Notes: generated from the sequence alone by a model not told the origin. DNA of 64,000 nt from Botrytis cinerea B05.10 (GCF_000143535.2 NC_037315.1:186001-250000); one strand, 5' to 3'. Positions 37,221-48,315 are shown, counted from the first letter of the stretch. Program-made: numbers and translations.

Positions 37221-38046
37221 CTAATTATCATCTAATCCGGGACAATTCTCGGATGTCATCTCGGTAATATCGGTATATGGCTCTGGAAGTGTCCAGATAG
37301 TATCGTATCTACGTGAAATTAGCTGTGATTCCCGTGAGAACAAACTATTGTTTCCATCCCCCCCTCAACCAAATCATCTGATTCAAAAAAAAAGGAAGGA
37401 AAGAAAAAGAACTCACGAATGTTTCTTCCATTTCGGCGCATTCTCATCGCCTAAAGCCTTGGCAATATCAGTCAACGCACCGTGTTGCCAGCTAATCAGT
37501 ATGTTTCCTTCTCCTTCATATCCATTGATAGTATTGGCTACACAATCTGTATCATCTCTGTCGCATGAGATATCAACTGTGATACCAAGATCCGTGGCCA
37601 GGGGTTGCACTGTCTCAAGGGGACGCGTTCGGTCTCCATCTGGTGAACTTGTGTTAGATTTCTGAGAATTTTGAGATGCGAGATGGGATTGTGAGGAAAT
37701 GATCATGTGAATGGGATGTACATGGATGTCATTCATAACGATATAAATTGCTACCGAGAGTATCTCAAAAAAACCAAATGTATCTTGATGGAGAAAGCCA
37801 AAGGAAAAGAGAAAACATACTCTTCTGAGGTGTCATAGCCATTATATATTTGATATCATAAATGCTCTCATTACCAAAGACATTGCGAAGGCATTGTGCT
37901 CTCTGGAGACCGAGGGCACTGAGGCCATTGTCGCCGTTTGCGGGCTTTTCTCCATGACGAATTAGGTAAACTGTTTGGGAAGAAGCGGAGAGGGGAAGAG
38001 TGAGGAGGGTCAGAAGAGAGGTGATGAAAAGCTGAGTGTGATGCAT
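37221..38046 (-). CDS. Small secreted histidine phosphatase superfamily protein
   Basis: Belongs to the phosphoglycerate mutase-like (histidine phosphatase) fold; substrate unknown. Exons on the minus strand are 38046-37821, 37639-37417 and 37308-37221, giving 178 residues. Residues 1-23 are a signal peptide. The catalytic motif IRHGEKP (R30, H31) follows at once. A second conserved element, QKNGDRTRPLETVQPLA, is created by splicing of intron 1. The second active-site histidine is in LISWQHGAL. The short last exon supplies the conserved ending YDTIWTLPEPYTD...ENCPGLDDN. At 178 residues it is at the small end of the family and lacks the helical cap of acid phosphatases or phytases. Confidence 0.87.
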
Positions 38047-38161
38047 TGTTGGCTGGATGGGAGGACTAAGTATTCGGTAAACGACTTATTGGAATATGAG
38101 GTATGAGTTGTAGAAAGGAGGAGGAATTGGCGGAATAAGTATTGGCGATTATACATCCCTC

Positions 38162-38167
38162 TTTATA
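38162..38167 (-). promoter_or_regulatory. Possible TATA box of the histidine phosphatase gene
   Basis: TATAAA on the minus strand, 115 bp before the ATG. Confidence 0.35.
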
Positions 38168-38658
38168 TTCTTCCCTGCACATCAGATGCACATCAAAGGC
38201 ATATGACACTCTATTAATAAAGTTTAGTATGTTGATGTACTAGTGTAACTTATATCAGAGCTGAAGATGAACTAAACTTCGCGTGTCGCTGTCAAGTGAT
38301 GGCCGCCAAGCAATGAGGTTACACAAAGGTGAAACACACATGAGCAAAAACACGAAAACATCGGGAATCTTGAATCGAATGATTGAACGATCAACATCTG
38401 AACAAAATCACGTTTAGATTTGTGCTATATATGTAGGTTTATACTTTAATAAGCCGAAATCAAATGGTACCTAGTACCATCTAGAAATCACGGGATAGGA
38501 GTATCTGCTGTAAATTTGGATAAACGAATGTGAGATACAATAGCACCACGTGAATGTAAATTTTCAATACTTCTCACACACACACAGGATTATACATACA
38601 ACAATACACATTCTTACGCTCCGCAAGCCCTCCATTTTCCCCCTTCCAAAACAGGAAA

Positions 38659-39640
38659 TCATGCGCTTTCCCACTCCCTAAAAACTATAAAACTCAATAT
38701 GAAAACCATCACCTGCGTTTCTCCATCCAACGCAGTACTAGCCAAATGATCCCACGTGAGGAGATAACGTGGGCAATATTTACGCAGAAAATATTGTGCG
38801 AAAAACCCAAGATCGAAAAAGGAAGTGATGGATGAATTCACGCCGACACAAAAGCCAACTAACATACCAGATAATAGATGCTTAAATGGAAGTGAGGATG
38901 TCGGATAGATTTGTAACATAAATTCTCATCACGATGGCGTTGAAAATCTCGCGCGCGCGCGAGAGAGGACTATAATAGATCACCAAAGAAAATACTGAAT
39001 ACTGTAGCAAGAAAGCTGGATATGATGAGTCCCTACCAGGGAATTGTAGACAATAAAACTCAATGCTAGAGCGTTGGCATACCACCAATTGGATACTTCC
39101 TCGTAACAATTCGATACCACTCATTTATAATGTGGAACCATATCGGGATTGGCAGGAACTTCTCTCTTTTGTAAAAAAAAAAAAAAAAAAAAGGGTTCTT
39201 CCTTCGATTTCTTATTCTTCCAGAAAGACAGTCGGAGGACTTTCTTGAGGTTGTTGAGCAAGAGGAAATACCAACCTGCTTTGACATCACCATACTCCCA
39301 AAGAAAAATGTGCACTGTTGTTGCGGACAATCTCATCTTGATTGTGATCAGGTATGCGATCAACAAGAGATTACACTGAGCATAGACTGTAGCGTTGGAA
39401 CTATTGTCGAAGAGTACTTGTGCAAGTAAGGAAAAGCTTTGTTATTCCCATACGTTCCCGTAACACATAGCCATGAATAGAACAATACAAAAAAGATATC
39501 CGATCAGACTATTGGTAAGGGTGTATAAAGGTATTCGTGGTAGTGGCCCCAAGGCAGCAATATATTGCCAATGAAGCCGATGGATAAGAACCCAAGACCT
39601 TCATTTCCCTGTGAGCCACCAAATAGGGCTGTGGAGAGAA
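38659..39640 (-). pseudogene. Broken OPT-family oligopeptide transporter
   Basis: Minus-strand translation gives OPT family landmarks in the right order but in shifting frames. First comes ALFGGSQGNEGLGFLSI (about 39630-39575). One base out of frame follow AALGPLPRIPLYTLTNSLIGY (about 39560-39500), MCYGNVW then stop then QSFSLLAQVLFDNSSNATVY, TTVHIFLWEYGDVKAGW (about 39330-39270), EEVSNWWYANALALSFIV, and finally LVGFCVGVNSS, FFAQYFLRKYCPRYL and ALDGETQVMVFILSF (38880-38700). There are several frameshifts, in-frame stops and an 18-19 nt T run (minus strand) at about 39172-39191. The N-terminal half is missing or too decayed to read. An intact OPT importer is about 750-900 residues, so this cannot be functional. 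Confidence 0.8.
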
Positions 39641-39649
39641 GACTGGTCT

Positions 39650-42600
39650 ACTTGAAAAGCTTGTGTTACGCACCAAAATGAATAGCTATATGATTAACAA
39701 GTGATCACAACTAATGGTCAATGGCAATGGCAATGGCAATGAAGAAATGGAAGTGGTTCAGAATATTCAAGGAAAATGAAAGATAGACAGCTCTCTGCTC
39801 CTAGATGGTACCAAAATACACCGCAGATAAAATATTCCAATATTGCAAGGGGATTTTCGATATAGCCAACTAGCTAAATCGTTGAGAATAATATTTCACG
39901 AGTCTTGCTAGATACATGGTCTGAGATAACAAGAGCAATGATGTTTTAATGCATCTCATATTTCGGCGACTAAAACTCCATGTCGATGGTATTTCTGGAC
40001 CGAGATGACTAAACCAAGAGCAATGCTCCTGTTTTGTACGATGAGAATTGTATAGAACCAGGGATGAAGCGCAGCCGCCAATATTTTCGCATACCAGACC
40101 GAAAATGGACTGCATTCACACGTTTGCTCACAGAGTAGTTAGATTTAGTATTCCTCCACGATAGACGGTACGCATGACTGACAAAACCGGTAGAATAAAT
40201 GCTTCCAACAGAAAGACTGCATTCTTCATACTTGAACAGTGACACAACCGGTTGACTATGGGTTGCGAAATCATGGGAGATGTATAAATGATAGGAAGAT
40301 GATGCTCGGATAGTGAGAGCTTGGGAATCAATCAACAGCAAATATTCTGAAGGCATACGATCCACATATCTAGGATCGTAAACACTGATCAATGTAGACA
40401 TATATTCCACTATTGTTACATTAAATCTGCGAGCCTATGTTCGTAAAATAGATGCGAAGATGCGTGGAAGTTTTGGTTAATACATCTTGTGGAAGAGATG
40501 TCGTTAAGCCTTTCCTTTAGGCTTGGCAAGGCTGAAGAAAAATAAGCGTGGGCCTGTGGCGCCATGTCCCGGTCTGCAAACACGAACAATCCACGGTTAG
40601 AATGAGTTTACAGTCACAAGTTTGTTCAACAATGTACACCTTAATCTTGCATTTCACGATTTTGATGATCGTGTTGAATTGATCACTGAAAGATCTATCG
40701 GGCGACTATATGAGATTCCCCTATATACCTGATGTCCAACGACCGCGAGCCTGGAAGGCCAACCTCAGTGTCCAATTCGCGAATCCCGCGTCGACGTCAA
40801 ACGCGAGATCTCTACATGCTCAATGAACAGAAGAGTATCTTACACTCGGCACATTTGTACTTCAGTGGGGATGGTATTTGCTAGATGCCGTTCTAACTGA
40901 TAGCACACGTTCCACGACTACACGGCGAACACTAATACGATACGGGGTGAGCCATAATGAAGTCGAGCATTCTCCTACCCAATCTCACGGGCTCGCTTCT
41001 TTACTCATAGTTCAGATGAATTCTATAACGACTTATGTTAGGGGCTGCTACGAAGACTTGGGATTTTTCAGAGATATTGCAACGCCACAGAACTCCTTTC
41101 TCTATACACTCGGCCTCGAAGGAATCATTCTGAACTATCACTGCTTCATCCAACTTCGTCTTCTTATCTTTACCAAAGATGGTTGGTATCTTCTGCTGCC
41201 GTGTGTGAAAATAGGTTGCCGAGCACAACTTTCCGAAATCTTCATATTAGGATGCTACATACTTTTGATGACGTCGCGTGGGACGAGATACTCAACAGAT
41301 AGAACCAACGAGGGTGACTCCCATAGACCTCTCAGGAATCATCTGTAGTCTGGAAAAGTATGTTTTAGTACATGTGCAGTAGGGGAAAAAAATTCTTTTG
41401 CCTCTCCGGCGCTCGTTCTCGAAAGGATGTTTCCGGAGACTAACCCGCAACAGTTCCTCTCATACTGTTCTTATTGCTAGTAAGACCTTGTATCTATTTG
41501 TATCTGCGATATAATGGGAAGGCAATGTAATTGTGGAGATGTGGTACCTGGCCAAGCCGACTCAATTACATTAAGTAGCTTTATGGAGCTGATTTTACGA
41601 AGTCCACCGTTTATTCTCAGAAGTATAACATCAGATAAGCGATCAGACCAATGAAATTATTTCCCGCATTATGAGGAGTTGTGTAGCTCGTCTCTAATGG
41701 TACCAGCTGCCACTGACCTTGGAATCGCTAGCTCTGCCCCTAGCCGGTACCCGAACTTCTTGTTGTCCGAGAATCCGTGGTCTCACTTCACCGGCATTTA
41801 TAGGATTTGGGATTGAATGAAGCGCGGGTTACATGCTTCCGACCAATAGCCTTTTGGCTACTTTCACACTATTTGACCTGTCGGACTTGGCACCTACTTA
41901 CACCTCATTCACGTAGTCACTCACAACAATATTGAAATACTCAAGTACTGATGGAATCTAGATTCTTGAATCATTGGGACCTGATGTTAGTTATGGTGTG
42001 TCTTGTATCGAAGCCGCGATTGTTCTTAGGTATCTTGATATTTTGATATGTGAGCAATACACTGCCCGCCATACATACACCTCTAGTCAAGTCATTGCTA
42101 CAAGCCCTGTTAGATGCTAGCAAGTCAATCTAGTATCTCTGTTTACATCACCCCGTTCATTTTATGTACCTAGACGAGTGACGCATGTTTCTCCATGGTG
42201 GATCATTCTATAAGCTTCCTTAAGTTCAGGGGCAATACTCTAAAGTAGTGTTATCAGCCGCATTAACTGCTAGTAGCTTTGTCCCTCAAGGCTGGGCACC
42301 TGTGATTATTTGAATCCTTGCCAATTAACTTTTGGTAAACAGCCGATCTTGTGGGGTGGATAATTTCTCTTCCCGTTCAGCGATCTGCTTCTAGCTCTAA
42401 GCTTTGATAGTTCCTGAAGATCCTCCGAACCACGACTTATCAACAGGTATATCTCTGTACTATATTAGTATTATCAAATTTAAATCACACTTTCACTATT
42501 ATGGAATGTAAGGTCTGGATATGCAATTGTGAAAGCGGATAGAGTATTGGAAATTTCTCCTGATTCTTTCGTCGTAAATCAGGAAACAAGAGATAACCTT

Positions 42601-42919
42601 AATTCAATTGTATTAACCTTAATTGGAAAGAGTTTAGTATGTTTTGGATTTGATGAGTTGATGCTGGATTGAGCTTTCCGAGCATTGGGATTTTCTTAGT
42701 ATCAGTATCAGAGACAGGAGATCTCCAAGATCAATTGAAATCAAGCAAGTGAACTATAGATGGTAATTGTTGACAATGGCAAAAACCTATAAGAATGTGT
42801 TGTTTTCCTATCCTTCATCCATCATCTCATCTTCTCTACATTCATTACATTCCTTACATTCCTTTACAGGTATCCCACGTTCATTACAATCCAATCAAAA
42901 AACCTCAACCACCGTCAAA
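39650..42919. other. Gene-poor stretch with possible decayed DNA
   Basis: No intact gene is supported. The part next to the OPT relic may contain its decayed 5' half. The minus-strand frame at 40009-40410 and plus-strand frame at 40878-41348 look partly protein-like but show no domain, signal peptide or splice support. A CAATGG hexamer repeat lies at about 39718-39741. Confidence 0.45.
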
Positions 42920-43282
42920 ATGCAATTCACAACCACCACACTTATCGCCATTCTCAGCGCTCTCGCAGTTGCATCTCCTATCGAGCCACGTCAAAATGCA
43001 ACGGCGCAACAAGAACGCCTCTGCACTTCGGCTATTGACACAGCCATGTGCTGTCAAACCACTCTTGCTGGTGTTATAAACCAGACCTGCACAACTCGTA
43101 TGTTTTATCCTAACCTTGATCTTACAGATGACTTTTGTATACAAGCGCTAATTAAATTGAAAGCTGCCATCACACCTATTAACAAGCAAGCGTTCCGAGC
43201 ATACTGTGCTGCTCAAGGACAAGATTCTTCATGTTGCAAAACTCCTCTTGTAGGCGATGGAGTTATCTGTACCCCTCCTTAA
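42920..43282 (+). CDS. Class II hydrophobin-like small secreted protein
   Basis: Surface-active secreted protein of 120 residues in one exon. The signal peptide is about 1-18, followed by PIEPRQ, a possible pro-site. The Cys order is C-x8-CC-x11-C-x15-C-x22-C-x8-CC-x10-C. The x11, x8 and x10 spacings and the ending YCAAQGQDSSCCKTPLVGDG match class II hydrophobins. It differs in a longer loop between the usual fourth and fifth Cys and a ninth, unpaired Cys (DDFC) within that loop. The start was chosen at 42920 because it gives a clean signal peptide and follows a CAAA context; the in-frame ATG at 42767 would add 51 low-complexity residues. A 30-nt intron-like string lies inside the loop (see findings). 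Confidence 0.75.
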   Translation: MQFTTTTLIAILSALAVASPIEPRQNATAQQERLCTSAIDTAMCCQTTLAGVINQTCTTRMFYPNLDLTDDFCIQALIKLKAAITPINKQAFRAYCAAQGQDSSCCKTPLVGDGVICTPP

Positions 43283-44914
43283 ATGGGAGGCCGATTGTGA
43301 TGGAAGTCTGAAATTGTGGAGATCTGGATGGTTTTTGCGAATGAAATGAAAAGTTTGGTTGAAGGGTATGGCTTGGTGTACTGTATGATTATTGAGGACG
43401 GACGCATATTTTCTCTGATTTTGGATGCCATTTTGAAAGGATGGAGGAAATCTTATTTTTGTAATTTGTCTTTAGACTGCTTTGTCAATTGTTATATAAA
43501 CGAAATGTTTCATGCACATTTACTGACAACTGAACGGGTTTGAATGAAAATATAGTGATTTGCCTCTTTCTCTCCAGATATATCTAGAAAAGCTCGAGAG
43601 AAATTAAAAAGACCTCCATCCAGGTCCGAATGCATCGATTTCGCATTAGTTGGTTTCCTGTTGTTGTAAAATGAATGAAACTGAGTTAAAAGGGTGACAA
43701 TAGAAGCTATAAACCAACCCTGGTTGATTGCAGCAAGTAGCGGATGATTTGGATGAAATTAAAACGATGTAATGGTACAGTATGTGTATACTATCCCATT
43801 CGTTCACCGTGATAGGCTGAAGGCAACATCCTAAAATGAATAGTAAATCAGGGTAATTACCATGTCAGTCCGAGCCATTGACGGTTGTTGTGGGATATCC
43901 AACGAGAAGTACGAGACTTCGAGTGAGACACTCCCAATAACTTATCATTGTTTCTTATATTACCAAGAAAAGTGATCAACGATTGAAGATCGACAGAACT
44001 CTTGGTGATTGAGGGAGACTGTGGCTGAGCAGTGGTAGAACATCACTAAATTCTTGGAATGAGACAAGACTTGATATGTACAATCCAAGCTCGCTTTGCA
44101 AACTCGGGAGAAGATATCAGAGTTGGTAAACATTGATAGGGAAACTCTTGATAACCTCTACTGAGTTCGTACGATACAGATGATCAGAAGTTCAGCAAGA
44201 ATAAATATAGCTTACTTGTGGTCATCAGATTTGGGAATGTTGATACAACATTCTGAGCAAGGGGTACTATAGCACAGAAGCTATTAAGTCAGCATAGACT
44301 ATCACGCCTTATTAAAAATGATACCGGAAATAGAATAAGTGCGCTCGGGTCGTGGATTGGCACGATTGTCAGCATGCCTATTGAACGTGTCGTATCTGCT
44401 TACTCCTGCTAGAAGATCACATATGCAGCTAACACGTCATGGGGATCATATGATTCATAAAAAGCGTGTCAACAGCTTCGTCAAACTGGTGTCTCTACTA
44501 CCGGTGGAAAATCACCAAAGCGGAGGAACATGGTTTGCCATCGCTGGAAATTAAACTGGCGCCTGACCGGCTGTCAGTATTCGCTCCTAAAATTGATGAA
44601 CTAGCACACCCAACTTCTGATCTTTAGCTTACAACTGCTAAAAAGGGGATCGAGTAGCTGAAAGAAGCTTCTGATGGTGCTGGAGATAGTTCCAAGTTTG
44701 CGCGCGGATCTTCAGGAGCAGCTCATAAAGCACCCACGAAGGTCAGAGATGAGGTGGAATAAAGGGATAGTAAAATAATTGGGAGTTTTAGAATATTACT
44801 GAAGACGAATGTCAAGCTTTGCATGACTTTAATCTGCTGACATAAATCCAGACAAATGAACGAGATGACAAAAGGCTAAGTAATATCATAATTGATCAGT
44901 CCGAGCAGCACTAA
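43283..44914. other. AT-rich spacer with a decayed reading frame
   Basis: No intact gene. At about 44540-44840 (+) a reading frame stays protein-like across three internal stops (SVFAPKIDELAHPTSDL, then KFARGSSGAAHKAPTKVRDE). Two stops are TAG where CAG would fit. It may be a remnant of a mobile element or gene; the family is not recognised. Confidence 0.4.
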
Positions 44915-45267
44915 GGGCCTGTTCGTATTGTTTTTTTAATTTGTTGATAAAATAATTTAGTCTAAATTTTGTAAATCTATAAAATGTAGAGTAATAAATA
45001 TTGACAAATATCATCAAATACTAATAAAAGTTGTATTATAAATTTAACAAGGTTTAACAAGGTTATTATACAAATTTTCAAAATTTGTAAATTTACATTT
45101 TATAGCTTTTTGTAATTCAATATCAACATTCAGTAAATCACTTTTCTTCAATTTTATTATCAATATAGATTGTTGAACAACATTTGCATTCGGTAAATGC
45201 TTATTTAAATCTATATTGCCAACAAATGTAGCTCTACATCGCCTAAAAAATCGATCCGAACGGGCCC
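44915..45267. mobile_element. MITE, PIF/Harbinger (Tourist)-like, with TAA target duplication
   Basis: A 353-bp AT-rich, non-coding segment is bounded by inverted repeats. The left end reads GGGCCTGTTCGTAT and the right end, complemented, reads GGGCCCGTTCGGAT, so 12 of 14 bases match. Each end is flanked by TAA (44912-44914 and 45268-45270), the 3-bp TWA target duplication typical of PIF/Harbinger elements. The GGGCC-Y-GTT terminus also fits that group. It has no transposase and would depend on one elsewhere. Confidence 0.8.
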
Positions 45268-46112
45268 TAAGAAGCTATGGATAATCACATAAGAGCCTTA
45301 TAAAGCCGGGGTCACTTTTTAGTTTAAGGGACCTTACACGAAAAGGCTCTATGCAATTGTGATGAGCTGAGAATAAGAATAAATAAAATAGTCATCTAAC
45401 GAAGTGCGGGGAGGTTCTGAACTAGAGAGATTTTGGGGGGGGGGGGGGGGGATTGGGGAAGCTTTTGATGCTTAGAAAGCGTGATAGAACAGCATATACA
45501 AGGTATTATAATACTATCAAACTCCTAGACGGAACTGATAATTATGTGAAAGAGGGGGCAGCTCAGAAAAGGAAGTCCGCTCAAATCAATTTATGGCTGA
45601 TTTGAAGAAACACAAGGAAGGGTTTGGAGTTTATGTGGACCTTATCTCACTGCTGCGCCTTGCAACCATTTGGAAAGGAATGCAGAAGGTGATGGATAAA
45701 ATTTGAACCTTATATATTTAATTCCACCAAGCGCCCCTAAAAAAGGATATAAACCAAATTATATAAAAAGTAGAAGTGACATATGGGAAACATAAATTGA
45801 GATCCGCAGAAGATATCACAGGGATCATTTCTATTAAATTTTCTTGATCGGAAGGCTAGCCATCCAATATTTTAAAAGAGTGTCAAGTAATACTGTGAAA
45901 TGCTGCTGATCTCTAGCGACTATGCGGATGTATGAGTGTTTATATTGTAAAATAATGATTAAATATTTGAGTTGTAAAGGAGCGTATTATCTATAAAACT
46001 GTATCCAGCAGCATTCCAATCTCTGAGCTCAATAGAAATCATCCAAATTGTGTTGGCCCATAGTATAGTCGTTTGAAACCGTCTATTATTTTCCACATCG
46101 AATCAATCGAAT
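45268..46112. other. AT-rich spacer
   Basis: It contains an uninterrupted G run at about 45435-45450 and no gene. Confidence 0.55.
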
Positions 46113-46862
46113 CTAACCAGAGCCGTGCCCTGCTGGAAGAAGAGCAAGAAGGCCGGCGGCGCTTTCAGCCCTCTTGACCTCCTCTTCGGATGGCTCTCGT
46201 TTGTCAGAACCATGCCCAGCAGGAAGCAATGCGAGGAGAGAAGCTGCATTATCAGCTCTCTTGTCATGGCCTGCTGGGAGGAGGGCGAGAAGGCCAGCGG
46301 CAGTATCGGCTCTCTTATCAGAGCCATGACCTGCTGGAAGGAGAGCCAAAAGACTAGCGGCGTTCTCAGCTCTCTTAACCTCCTCTTCAGATGGTTCACG
46401 CTTTTCATGGCCAGCTGGAAGGAGAGCGAGAAGACCAGCTGCACTATCAGCTCTCTTGTCATGGCCTGCTGGGAGGAGGGCAAGAAGACCAGCGGCAGTA
46501 TCGGCTCTCTTGTCAGAGCCATGTCCTGCTGGAAGGAGAGCTAAAAGACCAGCGGCAGTATCGGCTCTTTTGGATTCCTCTTCTGGCTCACGTTTCGAGG
46601 AACCGTGGCCTGCTGGGAGAAGGGCAAGTAGTGAGGCGGCGTCGTTTGCCCGCGCTTCAACATCTCTTTCAACTGCAGAGGCAGCGAGGGAAGCAAATTC
46701 GGCTTGGCCACGAGCTGTTAGCTGGTCGAATTCTGCCCCAGCGGAAACAATTGCAGCGTGAAGGTCCTCGATGGGCATACCCCTCTCAACTACGGATGGG
46801 GTAGCAAGGGAGGTAGAGGCGAATGCGACCAGCGCGAAGGAAAGAATGGATTGATTACGCAT
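46113..46862 (-). CDS. Secreted Kex2-type repeat precursor with eight LLALLPAGH cores
   Basis: Single-exon 249-residue protein. Residues 1-20 are a signal peptide. Residues 21-71 form a pro-region (PIEDLHAAIVSAGAEFDQL) ending VEAR. From 72 come eight repeats at 72-99, 100-119, 120-137, 138-164, 165-184, 185-202, 203-231 and 232-249. Each carries a 15-residue core A[DEN]xAA[GS]LLALLPAGH. Cores 1-7 are followed by GS[SD]KR, DKR or EKR; copies 1, 4 and 7 add an acidic spacer EPSEEEVKR or similar with a second KR; copy 8 ends GSG. This is the layout of fungal KEX2-processed repeat proteins, in which Kex2 cuts after KR and Kex1 trims it. Other known members give alpha-pheromones, cyclic RiPPs or membrane-active peptides. 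The core is hydrophobic with no Tyr or Cys, so neither a dikaritin RiPP nor a disulfide peptide is expected. The function is not known. Confidence 0.85.
   Translation of the reverse strand: MRNQSILSFALVAFASTSLATPSVVERGMPIEDLHAAIVSAGAEFDQLTARGQAEFASLAASAVERDVEARANDAASLLALLPAGHGSSKREPEEESKRADTAAGLLALLPAGHGSDKRADTAAGLLALLPAGHDKRADSAAGLLALLPAGHEKREPSEEEVKRAENAASLLALLPAGHGSDKRADTAAGLLALLPAGHDKRADNAASLLALLPAGHGSDKREPSEEEVKRAESAAGLLALLPAGHGSG
46116..46649 (-). repeat. Coding tandem repeat array, eight 54-87 bp units
   Basis: The array encodes the eight core repeats. Units of 60, 54 and 81-87 bp recur in the same order for copies 2-4 and 5-7, so a three-unit block appears to have been duplicated as a whole. 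Confidence 0.85.
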
Positions 46863-48315
46863 ATTGAATGTAATTTAGGGGATATGTAGACAGAACAAAG
46901 ACTGAAATAATAAAAAAGTACTTGTAGATGGATTGATAAGAGAATACGAAATTAATTGTATGAGCACCGCTGGGGAGAGAATGAAAGATTCTGTGCAATC
47001 TTAGAGTTTATATACATGGAAGAACAAACTTGTGTTCCAATCGCAACTTTGCAAATATTCGAAGATGCTTACACCGGAAGCTCTTCATCCAGACCGATCT
47101 GAATTCATGCAAAACTCCATGGATCAAGCACCTTTACAAAATGTGGTTTCAACAAACAAGCTTCTAGAGCTTTGACTCCCGTTTGTTCTCCGCCGTCACT
47201 CTCACTCGGCAATGTCAGTGCGCATGGAATTATTGTCGTAGGAAACGGAACGCGTTTGGAACGACCTGGGAAACCATAATGCGATATTTCTGATCAAATA
47301 GTGTATCAGAATCTCAACTTTCATTGGATCGCAACATTTCTGCCGACTTGTCCGACGATTCTGAAGCTTAGCCAAAACATTCGTTAGTCTGTGGCGATCA
47401 ACTTTGAGAGTTCAAATATAGCACATTGAGGCCATCTATTCCCCTTTATGCTACTGCCATGATCGACAGCATACGTGTCCATTATTCTAGAGCTATCAGC
47501 TAGACAAATCTGGTGGCACATACCAGACATAGTGTTGTATCTTGTGGCGTTTTCTTGGATCCCACAATCAAGCTTTCCTTTTAGCAAGCCTGTGCGGCGT
47601 AAGAAGACGACGCAAGGCAAATGCATTGTGAAATGCGATTGGGTAGCTGGGGGAAGACGAGGTACGAATCGAGAGAAATAGTGTCTCGACATCAAACAAT
47701 CTGTTCTACATTGTAAAAAGTATGAATGATTGTATACACGTCGATCATATCATGGGGGAAAACGCGTGTTCAAAAGGCGGCATCGCGCGGCAGAATAAAC
47801 ACGTGATGATTTCCACATCATACCTCCACACTCTCGACTTCCTTCAAATGCCCTTTCGTTTGCCTCCTGCGGGAAAGTGCTGAATCGCAGCTTTGTTTCA
47901 ATCTTCAGATGTCCTTAGCTAAATGCGATGGGCGTATCGATGGCAATGGCTAATATGGAGTTATTTTCGGCATCACAATCTTCTTCGCCATGCCGTCCGC
48001 TGTGTGTAGTGTACGACAAACTTCATGCTAAGTTTAAGCCTTTTGACCTTTTCTTGAAAGCTTAAAGGCAGAAAAGGTTTCCAGCTATGATTTTGATTGG
48101 TTGACCGAGAGCAATATATTAGGAGACACAAAAAAACATCAAAAAGCCTCATCGCTATTTAGTGCAGACACCTTGTCAGTATCAAAACACAGAACAGCAT
48201 ACAGCTTCGAACGTATTCATGACTGCGCTATACACCTCATACACATCAAGAATTAACTCTCTTGCTTTGGGCCATCCGTCAGCAATGATAACCCCTATTT
48301 TTAGGATCAGAATAC
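46863..48315. other. Divergent spacer
   Basis: It holds the promoter of the repeat precursor (-) and of the hypothetical gene (+). No gene is supported; the 103-codon minus frame at 47384-47695 lacks any domain. Confidence 0.5.
47007..47014 (-). promoter_or_regulatory. Possible TATA box of the repeat-precursor gene
   Basis: TATATAAA on the minus strand, about 145 bp before the ATG of the repeat precursor. Confidence 0.45.

Noticed and set aside
40009..40410. 133-codon minus-strand frame
   Set aside because: Partly protein-like but without domain, start context or exon support; it may be decayed DNA linked to the OPT relic.
46125..46804. Three long plus-strand open frames over the repeat precursor
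   Set aside because: They are antisense shadows of the repeated minus-strand coding array, which has a signal peptide and regular KR sites.
46113..46862. Calling the repeat precursor a dikaritin-type (UstYa-dependent) RiPP
   Set aside because: The cores contain no Tyr and I find no UstYa/DUF3328-type gene within the window.
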